From Spirochaetales bacterium (lineage in GTDB: Bacteria > Spirochaetota > Spirochaetia > Sphaerochaetales > Sphaerochaetaceae), in assembly GCA_017632495.1 (NCBI GenBank), contig JAGBRG010000039.1, positions 1 through 7,017 on the forward strand: 7,017 nt of DNA, read 5' to 3'. Of this stretch, positions 1-5,961 are shown one piece after another (the first letter of the stretch is position 1; each line of letters begins with the position of its first letter). A program made the translations under genes and the position numbers. The notes under the pieces were generated by a model. It did no database searches. It was given only the letters and a program-made list of their open reading frames with translations, and was not told the DNA's origin.

Positions 1-293
1 GCTTTTGCTATCCTGCCTGCGGGCCTCCTGGCTCCGGCTGGCCACTTCACAGGCTGCGAACAGTCTGCGCACAATCGCACTTTAGGGCTTTGACCACAAT
101 TACGGCTTTTTTTGCTCATTCCGGTGGTTGCGATGACAACTAAAATCCGTAATAACTGCTGGCATTGTTGCTAATTACATGGTAGTTCGAATTGTGTGAC
201 CACTATTTCTGTCCAAAGCTCTTGATTTGTGGTTTTCACATTATGAAATAGCAACAAATAGCGAAGGTTTCCTCCGTTTCTGTGGTTGTATCC
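1..293 (-). pseudogene. Interrupted reading frame with Cys pairs, function unknown, truncated by window edge
   Basis: One minus-strand frame runs from just after a TAA (294-296) to the window edge with a single stop, a TAG at 171-173. The upstream part is 40 codons and contains NLRYLLLFHNVKTTNQELW; the downstream part is at least 56 codons and contains an ATG at 117-119 followed by SKKSRNCGQSPKVRLCADC, so it has cysteines spaced C-x(9)-C-x(2)-C that could bind metal. The ATG has no good Shine-Dalgarno. I do not recognise the family. It could be a gene killed by a nonsense mutation, a small gene starting at 119 and continuing past the window, or a repeat whose frame is open by chance. Other frames over the same bases are also partly open, so confidence is low. 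Confidence 0.25.
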
Positions 294-346
294 TTAAAAC
301 AGGGGTTGGAATCGGGGCACTCGGCATGTAACAGTGAGCCGCAGAC

Positions 347-400
347 GCACCAGAGAGCCCAGAAGCACCAGAAGCACTAGAAAGCCCAGACGCCCTCGAA
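347..400. repeat. Six-unit 9-bp imperfect tandem repeat
   Basis: Six consecutive 9-base units with consensus close to RGCCCAGAA on the plus strand (variants have CAC, CCC or CTA-type changes in the middle). Because the unit is three codons long, any frame through it reads as a tripeptide repeat. Plus strand, frame from 338: Ala/Ser-Pro/Leu-Glu/Asp repeats, then a short tail to a TAG at 458-460, but with a TGA just before it at 335-337. Minus strand: Ser-Gly-Ala/Leu repeats inside a 65-codon open stretch (438 down to the TAA at 241-243) that lacks a good start. It resembles a low-complexity linker from a broken gene. The repeat is plain in the sequence; its coding role is not. Confidence 0.75.
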
Positions 401-550
401 ATGTTAAAGGTTGTTGGCGGATGCGATGAAGAAATAGTTCAAAATAATATGGGGACATAGCCTTTTAGTCGAGACAAGTTCTAGGAGTGAACGAAAGACA
501 GTACTCCCTGTACGGCTTGAGTGAGACGACGAAGAAATTGTCCGAATAAA

Positions 551-1411
551 TCAGCTGTGGGTGACGCTGAAGTTCCAGCGGCGGAGAACTGCTGCCTTCT
601 CCTCTTCCGACATCTTTCCCAGAACTGCACTGTAAAGAACATCAGTTACGAAAATCTGAAGGATTCTAGTTAGGGTGGAACCTGTTCTGAACTCATAGCC
701 GGAGGCAGGGATCTGAAGCTTGACATCACCGAGTCTTGAAAGATGATTGTGACCGATCTTTGTGAGGGTGATGAGCTTTCCGTTGGAATCCTTGACAGCC
801 TTGGCGGCCTGGTTCACAAGCTGGTCTTCTCCGAAGTATGAGATTCCGAATGCAACCATGTCGTCTGTCATTGAATAGGACTGGGCAATCTGAAGGTTGA
901 CATCCTTGGAATAGATGACGTTCTTTCCGAGTCTGGCAAGCTTATACTGAAGGTCGCTGAGAATAACTTCGGCTGAACCCTGTCCAAGAAGCAGGACTGT
1001 ATTGGCCTTATAGATTACATCAGCTGCAGAATCAACGGTCTTGGGATCAAGAACTGACTCAAGGTTGGCAAGGTTCTTACTCGTGAACTTGATGTACTGG
1101 ATGATAAGGTCCTTTGTATTGAGACCGGAATCATAGAAGTTCTCCATGACCTGCTCCGGCTCCTCTTCCTTACCCTCTTTTGAGAAAACCTCTCTTGAAA
1201 GTCTGATCTTAAAATCGGAATAACCGTCTACGTTAAGTCTCTTGCAGAGCCTTACAACGATAGCAGGACTGGATCCGGCTGCTGCGGCAAGCTCTGTCAT
1301 TGTCATGAACAAAGGAGCGGACGGATTCTGAAGAACATAATCCGCGATTTTTCTCTCTGAAGAAGGAAGTTCCTTCTCTATCTGCTCAATTAAAGTAAGA
1401 AAACTCTGCAT
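551..1411 (-). CDS. RpiR/MurR-family transcriptional regulator (HTH + SIS)
   Basis: A 286-residue DNA-binding regulator of the RpiR/MurR type; members sense phosphosugars and control sugar or amino-sugar genes. Residues 1-77 form the HTH_6 domain, with the typical opening (Ile-Glu plus SSERKIADYVL at 17-27) and the recognition region SSPAIVVRLCKRLNVDGYSD at 47-66. Residues about 128-265 form a SIS phosphosugar-binding domain: VLLLGQGSAE at 139-148, then the second strand AFGISYFGEDQLV and the LITLT strand near 213-217. Length matches the family. The ATG at 1411 is chosen because the HTH begins at once; the next Met is at residue 36, inside the HTH. It has no visible Shine-Dalgarno. It is transcribed away from greA. 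No sugar gene is nearby, so effector and targets are unknown; autoregulation through the divergent region is plausible but inferred. Confidence 0.93.
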   Translation of the reverse strand: MQSFLTLIEQIEKELPSSERKIADYVLQNPSAPLFMTMTELAAAAGSSPAIVVRLCKRLNVDGYSDFKIRLSREVFSKEGKEEEPEQVMENFYDSGLNTKDLIIQYIKFTSKNLANLESVLDPKTVDSAADVIYKANTVLLLGQGSAEVILSDLQYKLARLGKNVIYSKDVNLQIAQSYSMTDDMVAFGISYFGEDQLVNQAAKAVKDSNGKLITLTKIGHNHLSRLGDVKLQIPASGYEFRTGSTLTRILQIFVTDVLYSAVLGKMSEEEKAAVLRRWNFSVTHS

Positions 1412-1419
1412 ACTTGAAT

Positions 1420-1447
1420 TGTATACTAAATTGTTTAGGCTTGTAAA
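1420..1447 (-). promoter_or_regulatory. Candidate sigma70-type promoter for rpiR-family gene
   Basis: On the minus strand TTTACA (1447-1442) and TATACA (1425-1420) are separated by 16 bp. Transcription would start near 1412-1414, only 1-3 nt before the ATG at 1411, giving an almost leaderless mRNA, which fits the absence of a Shine-Dalgarno. An alternative, TTGAAA (1458-1453) with TAAACA (1437-1432), has a tight 15-bp spacer and would give a leader of about 14 nt. Assigned by motif only. Confidence 0.45.
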
Positions 1448-1457
1448 GATTTTTTCA

Positions 1458-1478
1458 AAATAAAAAAAATTTTTATTT
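1458..1478. repeat. AT-only palindrome in divergent promoter region
   Basis: A perfect inverted repeat with 9-nt arms (AAATAAAAA and TTTTTATTT) around a 3-nt centre, made only of A and T. It lies just upstream of the rpiR-family promoter candidate. It could be a bent-DNA or UP-like element, a regulator site, or chance in AT-rich DNA. Confidence 0.4.
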
Positions 1479-1485
1479 CATTTTT

Positions 1486-1506
1486 GGAAAATCCACATAC
1501 ATTTCC
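1486..1506. promoter_or_regulatory. Candidate operator, GGAAA-N11-TTTCC
   Basis: An inverted repeat of GGAAA (1486-1490) and TTTCC (1502-1506) with an 11-nt spacer, so half-site centres are 16 bp apart, compatible with a dimer contacting one face of the helix. It lies between the divergent rpiR-family gene and greA, about 75 bp from the start of the regulator gene. A role as the regulator's own operator is inference; five-base arms can arise by chance. Confidence 0.3.
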
Positions 1507-1585
1507 CTATCTAAAATAGTCGTACCCCTCCCGAGGTGAATCATATACTGAAACACATAGTTAATTCTAGATTTAAACTCGGGCA

Positions 1586-1614
1586 TTGATTGAAATTGTT
1601 TTTGGTAGTATATT
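1586..1614 (+). promoter_or_regulatory. Candidate sigma70-type promoter for greA
   Basis: TTGATT (1586-1591) and TATATT (1609-1614) are separated by exactly 17 bp, close to the TTGACA/TATAAT consensus. Transcription would start near 1621, giving a leader of about 75 nt before the greA ATG. It is the best plus-strand match in the divergent region. Confidence 0.6.
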
Positions 1615-1638
1615 TATAGTATCACTGACTACCCATTT

Positions 1639-1671
1639 GCCGAGCAGACTCAGGTCTGCCCGGTTTTGTTT
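1639..1671 (+). terminator. Terminator-like hairpin in greA leader (possible attenuator)
   Basis: Left arm 1639-1649 and right arm 1654-1664 pair as an 11-position stem with one A/C mismatch and one terminal G-U, closed by the tetraloop TCAG. It is followed at once by a T-rich run (TTTGTTTA). It lies between the greA promoter candidate and the greA Shine-Dalgarno. No plus-strand gene lies upstream in the window for it to terminate, so leader attenuation, or production of a short RNA of about 50 nt, is the best reading. The T run is interrupted by G, so termination may be partial. Confidence 0.55.
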
Positions 1672-1683
1672 ACGTCAGACACC

Positions 1684-1689
1684 AAGGAG
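1684..1689 (+). promoter_or_regulatory. greA ribosome binding site
   Basis: AAGGAG with a 6-nt spacer to the ATG at 1696. This decides the start: an in-frame TTG at 1666 would add ten residues but lies in the T-rich tail of the leader hairpin with no Shine-Dalgarno. Confidence 0.85.
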
Positions 1690-1695
1690 AAAAAA

Positions 1696-4377
1696 ATGAC
1701 CGCAACTGAAGTCAGAGACTTGATCAGCAACGAATTATGGCAGGCTACTAGCACTGCACAGGTAGGCGTGAAGGAACTTCAGGCCCTGGATGATGCTGCC
1801 TCAAAGCTCGTCGAGGCGGAAGATAGACAGGAATTCAAGGCCTATTGTGATGAATGTCTTGAAGATAAAGAAAAGAACTCAATAACAGTAAGATACCTTG
1901 CAACAATCACAGGACGCCATCCGATGGATGACAGACACATCTTCACAGTACTTGAGCAGTACTATGAGGAGTCCAAGTGGAACGAGGTCATCTACATCGG
2001 CAATAAGATTCTCAGCTTCAACGAAAGTTCATATGCACTGAGAGTGCTTGCTGAATGCTATGCCCTCAATAACATGGAAGAAAAGAAGATCCAGACATGG
2101 GAGCGCCTGGTCAAGGTTGACTTCGATGAGACGGATGTTCTGTACAAGCTCGCAGACTACTATGACAAGAAGGGAGAGACTTCCCTCGCCCTGAGCTATT
2201 ACAGAAGCATAATCAGACGTCACATCAAGTCCCACGATCTGTCAGCCTTGAAGAACGTCTGGGAAAAGGTCATGGGTCTTAAGGGAGACAACTCCGAGTA
2301 CCTTATCTCCCTCGCTTCCAAGATCGCAGACTCAATGGGTTCTGAAAAGGGCGTCTTCTTCCTCAAGTCCATCTATGAGAAAGGCGGATTCGACATTACA
2401 ACCAATATCGAGATCCTCAAGAAGATCATCCGCTTCGCCCCGCATGACACTGATACCAGAGACAAGCTTGTCGAGCTGTGGAAGGAGCTTTACAAGGACA
2501 ATCCAAGACTTGACTACTGTCTCAACAACACAGGAATCCTTGACGACTATCTTAATCTGAACACAGCCATCGAGAACTTCGAGAAGCAGATTCAGTTTAT
2601 CGAGGGCGCCTTTGTCTATCACGAGACATGGAAGCTCGGAAAGATCACCAAAATCTCAAAGGATGAGATGGAAATCCTCTTCTCCGGAAAGGGAACCCAC
2701 TCAATGAGCTGCAAGATGGCCTACTCCAGCCTCAAGGTTCTTCCCAAGAGACACATCTGGGTTCTGAAGGCTGCATTCCCCAAGGATAAGCTTGCCGAAA
2801 AGTTCATGAGAAAGGACGATGTCGAATGGGGTCTGAGGATTATTCTTGAGTCCTACGGCAACCAGGCATCCCTTAAGCAGATGAAGGCCGAGCTTGTTCC
2901 GTCCATTCTCTCAGATAAGGAATGGTCAGTCTGGCAGACAGCTGCAAAGAAAGAGCTTTCCACAAACGCTTATTTCTCAATCAGCGACAGCGCATCTGAT
3001 GTCTATGTTCTCAGAAGCACTCCGATCACCTTCGAGGAAAAGACTCTTACACAGTTCAAGGGAACTAAGGATTTCTATGACAAGCTCAAGATCATGAAGG
3101 ACTTCATCGCACAGAAAGGTGAAACCGACAGCGACGAGTTCCAGAGCATGGTCAGCTATTTCGAAGGAAAGTCCCAGACCTCGGGTTCTGAAGCAGCAGT
3201 TGCATTCCTTGTTCTTGATACTCTCAAGGACAGATACGGAATGTCATTTGTCCAGGAGTCTTCTCAGTTTATCGACTACTACAACAGAATCAGCGATGTT
3301 AAGGACTTCTTCGTTTCCATCCAGGATTCGGAGCTCAAGAGGATCTTCATTGACAACATCATGACATCTGTCGAGAACTGGCAGGAAGTTCTGATTTCAC
3401 TCTACCCTGTCTACATGACAAGCTTCCTTGCAGACTGCATCAGAAAGGGTCCCAAGAAGAACGTCATCTACAAGATTCTTGCAGAAGCTGCAGAAAACAG
3501 CCGTGAGAATCCGGATTTCTTCCTCTATCTGGTCAAGACTTTCAGCGAGAAAGACTGGGCAAAGGCAAAGGTATCAGGTGAGAATCTTCTCATCACAAAG
3601 CTTTCACTGCTTTCCTTCATCAACAGAAAGATTGCCAACGCAACAGAGGTTGCAGACAACAAGAAGCGCCAGAAGATTCTCATTTCCAGTCTCTTTGCAG
3701 ATGACAAGGAAGTCTACAAGTACCTTGAGAACGCAGATGCCTCTCAGGCCCAGAAGATTTACTCCATCATCAAGGGAATCACTGATCTTGAGAACGAGCG
3801 CCTTTCTGTGAAGCACTTCATCGCATCCAAGTTCGATGACTGGGAGGCAATCACAGGTGAGAATCCAGACAAGGCCATAGACAAGAAGAAGATCATCCCC
3901 AAGGGACTTCTGTGCACCAAGGCTATGCTCGAGGCAAAGAGCCAGGAGCTTGATCACATCATGAACGTCGAGATTCCCGAGAACTCCAAGGAAATCGGAA
4001 CAGCCAGAGAGCTGGGAGATCTTAGGGAGAATTCCGAGTACCAGTACGGAAAGGACAAGCAGAAGAACCTCAACTTCCTCATGAACAAGCTCACCGATGA
4101 GATTTCGGTCGCACAGGTCATTCTGCCTGAGAACGTTGACACACAGTATGTATCATTCGGAACAAAGGTCACCTTCCATGACAACCTGACAAAGAAGGAT
4201 GTCACCTACTCTCTGTTCGGACCGTGGGAATCAGATCCCAACAAGAACATCCTCAACTTCAAGGCACCGCTCGGACAGGCCATCTATAACATGGAAGTCG
4301 GAGAGACTAAGAAGTTCAACATCAACGGAGTTGATTATGACTACACAGTCAAATCAATCGAGGTAGCCGAGTTCTGA
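1696..4377 (+). CDS. greA: Transcription elongation factor GreA, long spirochaete-type form
   Basis: GreA binds RNA polymerase, enters the secondary channel and stimulates cleavage of backtracked RNA. The last 158 residues (736-893) are a complete GreA of normal size: a coiled-coil domain with the tip motif ARELGDLRENSEYQYGKDKQ, carrying the acidic pair D775 and E778 equivalent to E. coli D41 and E44, then an FKBP-like C-domain from about 816. The preceding 735 residues are an extension: TPR-like helical pairs near 93-180, more helices, and a compact segment at 306-350 (HETWKLGKITKI, then FSGKGTHSM) that looks like a small beta domain. Extended GreA proteins are known in spirochaetes and chlamydiae; the role of the extension is not established. 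Lysine is mostly AAG, suggesting high expression. The gene has its own promoter, a leader hairpin and a strong terminator. Confidence 0.96.
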   Translation: MTATEVRDLISNELWQATSTAQVGVKELQALDDAASKLVEAEDRQEFKAYCDECLEDKEKNSITVRYLATITGRHPMDDRHIFTVLEQYYEESKWNEVIYIGNKILSFNESSYALRVLAECYALNNMEEKKIQTWERLVKVDFDETDVLYKLADYYDKKGETSLALSYYRSIIRRHIKSHDLSALKNVWEKVMGLKGDNSEYLISLASKIADSMGSEKGVFFLKSIYEKGGFDITTNIEILKKIIRFAPHDTDTRDKLVELWKELYKDNPRLDYCLNNTGILDDYLNLNTAIENFEKQIQFIEGAFVYHETWKLGKITKISKDEMEILFSGKGTHSMSCKMAYSSLKVLPKRHIWVLKAAFPKDKLAEKFMRKDDVEWGLRIILESYGNQASLKQMKAELVPSILSDKEWSVWQTAAKKELSTNAYFSISDSASDVYVLRSTPITFEEKTLTQFKGTKDFYDKLKIMKDFIAQKGETDSDEFQSMVSYFEGKSQTSGSEAAVAFLVLDTLKDRYGMSFVQESSQFIDYYNRISDVKDFFVSIQDSELKRIFIDNIMTSVENWQEVLISLYPVYMTSFLADCIRKGPKKNVIYKILAEAAENSRENPDFFLYLVKTFSEKDWAKAKVSGENLLITKLSLLSFINRKIANATEVADNKKRQKILISSLFADDKEVYKYLENADASQAQKIYSIIKGITDLENERLSVKHFIASKFDDWEAITGENPDKAIDKKKIIPKGLLCTKAMLEAKSQELDHIMNVEIPENSKEIGTARELGDLRENSEYQYGKDKQKNLNFLMNKLTDEISVAQVILPENVDTQYVSFGTKVTFHDNLTKKDVTYSLFGPWESDPNKNILNFKAPLGQAIYNMEVGETKKFNINGVDYDYTVKSIEVAEF

Positions 4378-4794
4378 TCAGATTATACTCAGAAGATACT
4401 GCACTTCGGACTTTGTAAAAGGTCTGAAGTGCTTTTTTTTGTCCGTCTTGTTGAGAATGTCATCGATTTTCAGCCACTGAAGCTCATAAAACTCAAACGG
4501 AACAAGTTTCTGATCAAATGATGTAATGCGGTAAAAGAATGTGCTCCAGCTGAAAAAAGGAGCTTTTAAAGTCCACTTTCCAAGGTATGTGGCATCAAGA
4601 TCGGAAAAAACAATGCCTGTTTCTTCAAAAGTCTCTCTGACGGCTGTTGCAAAATCATCCTTATCAATGCCCTTCTCCCTGCAGCCTCCGGGGACGCACC
4701 AGGTTCCGTGAAACGGAGTGTCCGATCTTTTTCCCATGAGAATCTTATTGTCAAGAACCAAGGCTATTCCCGCCCCGTGATAAGGAAATCTCAT
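4378..4794 (-). CDS. Nudix hydrolase
   Basis: A 138-residue Nudix-fold protein; the family cleaves nucleoside diphosphates linked to another moiety, using Mg2+. The core RETFEETGI (53-61) keeps the metal-binding glutamates E54, E57 and E58 of the Nudix box, and GTWCVPGG (30-37) is the typical strand before it. The gap between G37 and R53 is two residues longer than the canonical box and the usual mid-box glutamate is not in its standard place, so the loop is atypical. Substrate cannot be predicted; a MutT-like or ADP-ribose-type role are both possible. It starts 2 nt after the tgt stop, and its Shine-Dalgarno GAGG (4803-4800) overlaps the end of tgt, so the two are probably translationally coupled. 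Its stop directly abuts the greA stop from the other strand. Confidence 0.92.
   Translation of the reverse strand: MRFPYHGAGIALVLDNKILMGKRSDTPFHGTWCVPGGCREKGIDKDDFATAVRETFEETGIVFSDLDATYLGKWTLKAPFFSWSTFFYRITSFDQKLVPFEFYELQWLKIDDILNKTDKKKHFRPFTKSEVQYLLSII
4401..4440 (+). terminator. Strong intrinsic terminator of greA, inside the Nudix coding sequence
   Basis: Arms 4401-4411 and 4422-4432 form an 11-bp stem with one G-U pair and a 10-nt loop, followed by eight T (4433-4440). It begins 24 nt after the greA stop. It works only for plus-strand transcription, because the minus strand has no T run after the stem. The same bases encode the residues KKKHFRPFTKSEVQ near the Nudix C-terminus. Confidence 0.93.
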
Positions 4795-4796
4795 GC

Positions 4797-5954
4797 TTAC
4801 CTCACACAGCGTCCGCCGTTTGCATAAAAGCGCTCAAGATAGTCTTTCTTGAATGAGACAAAGCGGTCTTCCTCAATGGCCTTTCTGGCCTTGAGGACAA
4901 GGTTGTAAAGATATGTGAGGTTATGCTCTGTGGCGAGCATTCCTCCCAGCATTTCGTTGCACTTGAACATATGACGAAGGTATGAAAGAGAATACTCCGT
5001 ACATGCGCGGCATGTGCAGCCTTCTGAAATGGGTCCGTGGTCAAACTCGTTGAATGACCTTGAGAGAGTAAGCATTCCGTCATCGGTAAAGACGCTTCCG
5101 TTTCTGGCAGTCCTGGTGGCAAGAACGCAGTCAAACAGGTCAATTCCGTTTTCCATAGCCTCCAGAATGTAGTCAGGCGTTCCGATTCCCATGACATAAC
5201 GGGGCTTTTTGTCTGTGATGTTATCCGCCGTAAGTGCCAGGAACCTGCAGAAATCCTCTTTGGACTCGCCTACCGAAAGACCTCCGATAGCAATTCCCGG
5301 GAAATCCATCTGACTGATTACCTTTGCGCTTTTGATTCTCAGATCCTCGTAGAAACCGCCCTGCACAATGCCGAACAGGTTTCCGCGGAATGCCCGTCCT
5401 GTTCTGTCCAGAAGGCTGTCACGACGCACGATGGCTCGTTCTGCCCAAAGATGGGTGATGTCCATGGCATTTAAAGTCTCGCGCCAGGAGATTCCCGGAG
5501 CCGAGCACACATCAAGCATCATGGCAATGTCTGAACCTATGACCTGCTGGATATCAACGACCTTTTCAGGAGTGAAGATGTGCCTTGAGCCATCGATATG
5601 GCTCTGAAACTTGACGCCTTCTTCGTGAATACGCCTGAGCTGGCTTAATGAGAATACCTGAAAGCCGCCGCTGTCGGTGAGGATGTTTCCATTCCAATGG
5701 CTGAATTTATGAAGACCGTCAAATGTCTTTAACACCTCTACACCCGGTCTGAGATAAAGATGATATGTGTTTCCCAGAATAAGGTTGTAGCCGATTTTAG
5801 CAACATCGTCATGGTAGATGCCCTTCACCGTACCGTTTGTGCCCACAGGCATGAAGGCAGGAGTCTTTACAACTCCGTGCGGGAGCCTAATTTCGCCAGT
5901 TCTTGCCTTGCAGTGTTTGTCCTGATGGTGAAGTGTGTAGATTCCGTTTTCCAT
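4797..5954 (-). CDS. tgt: tRNA-guanine(34) transglycosylase (queuine tRNA-ribosyltransferase)
   Basis: TGT swaps guanine 34 in tRNAs with GUN anticodons (Asp, Asn, His, Tyr) for preQ1 during queuosine synthesis. At 385 residues it is close to the usual bacterial length of about 375. Visible hallmarks: NTYHLYLRPG (62-71), TDSGGFQVFSL with the base D94, FGIVQGG (194-200), IGGLSVGE (223-230), IDLFDCVLATRTARNG with the probable nucleophile D275, and the zinc site C313-x-C315-x2-C318 with H344. The usual DEC motif reads DVC (148-150). C150 and V228, positions that mark preQ1-using bacterial enzymes against the enlarged queuine pocket of eukaryotes, are kept. Start: ATG at 5954 with GAGGA (5963-5959) 4 nt upstream; that site overlaps the TGA of the permease gene, implying coupled translation. 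No other queuosine gene is in the window. Confidence 0.98.
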   Translation of the reverse strand: MENGIYTLHHQDKHCKARTGEIRLPHGVVKTPAFMPVGTNGTVKGIYHDDVAKIGYNLILGNTYHLYLRPGVEVLKTFDGLHKFSHWNGNILTDSGGFQVFSLSQLRRIHEEGVKFQSHIDGSRHIFTPEKVVDIQQVIGSDIAMMLDVCSAPGISWRETLNAMDITHLWAERAIVRRDSLLDRTGRAFRGNLFGIVQGGFYEDLRIKSAKVISQMDFPGIAIGGLSVGESKEDFCRFLALTADNITDKKPRYVMGIGTPDYILEAMENGIDLFDCVLATRTARNGSVFTDDGMLTLSRSFNEFDHGPISEGCTCRACTEYSLSYLRHMFKCNEMLGGMLATEHNLTYLYNLVLKARKAIEEDRFVSFKKDYLERFYANGGRCVR

Positions 5955-5961
5955 GAAGTCC

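Larger units (their letters stand above)
1..550. other. Gene-poor left flank, possible decayed gene or dispersed repeat
   Basis: No intact gene of normal length can be supported here on either strand. The first 60 bases are about 65% G+C, clearly richer than the rest of the window. Short protein-like stretches occur in several overlapping frames between about 1 and 440, but all lack a convincing start with a ribosome binding site. A 9-bp tandem repeat sits at 347-400. Bases 461-550, just downstream of the rpiR stop, show no coding or RNA signal and no clear terminator for rpiR. The mixture of multi-frame openness, an interrupted frame and a repeat is what a decayed gene or a dispersed genomic repeat would look like; this is inference. 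Confidence 0.5.

Noticed and set aside
185..192. GTTCGAAT resembling a tRNA T-loop
   Set aside because: The flanking bases do not form the five-pair T stem, and no acceptor or anticodon arm can be drawn around it.
347..400. Short tandem units as a CRISPR array
   Set aside because: Units are 9 bases, contiguous and without spacers.
484..507. GGAGT/ACTCC hairpin as a terminator for the rpiR-family gene
   Set aside because: Only five pairs with a 14-nt loop and no T run on the minus strand.
1530..1583. CCCGAG and CTCGGG inverted pair upstream of the greA -35
   Set aside because: Six-base arms 42 nt apart are too weak to call a site without comparison to relatives.
1666..1695. In-frame TTG start that would lengthen GreA by ten residues
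   Set aside because: It lies in the T-rich tail of the leader hairpin and has no Shine-Dalgarno; the ATG at 1696 has AAGGAG 6 nt upstream.
2332..2622. Minus-strand open frame of 96 codons inside greA
   Set aside because: It is an antisense shadow of the strongly biased greA codons, with no ribosome binding site and no family features.
3428..3811. Plus-strand open frame of 127 codons inside greA in another frame
   Set aside because: Arg/Ser-rich translation typical of an out-of-frame reading of a biased gene.
3604..3957. Minus-strand open frame of 117 codons inside greA
   Set aside because: Also an antisense shadow; the sense strand is clearly coding for GreA, and leucine/cysteine-rich composition is what reversed AAG/GAG-rich codons give.
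5368..5607. Plus-strand open frame of 79 codons opposite tgt
   Set aside because: Shadow of tgt, which has all catalytic and zinc motifs on the other strand.
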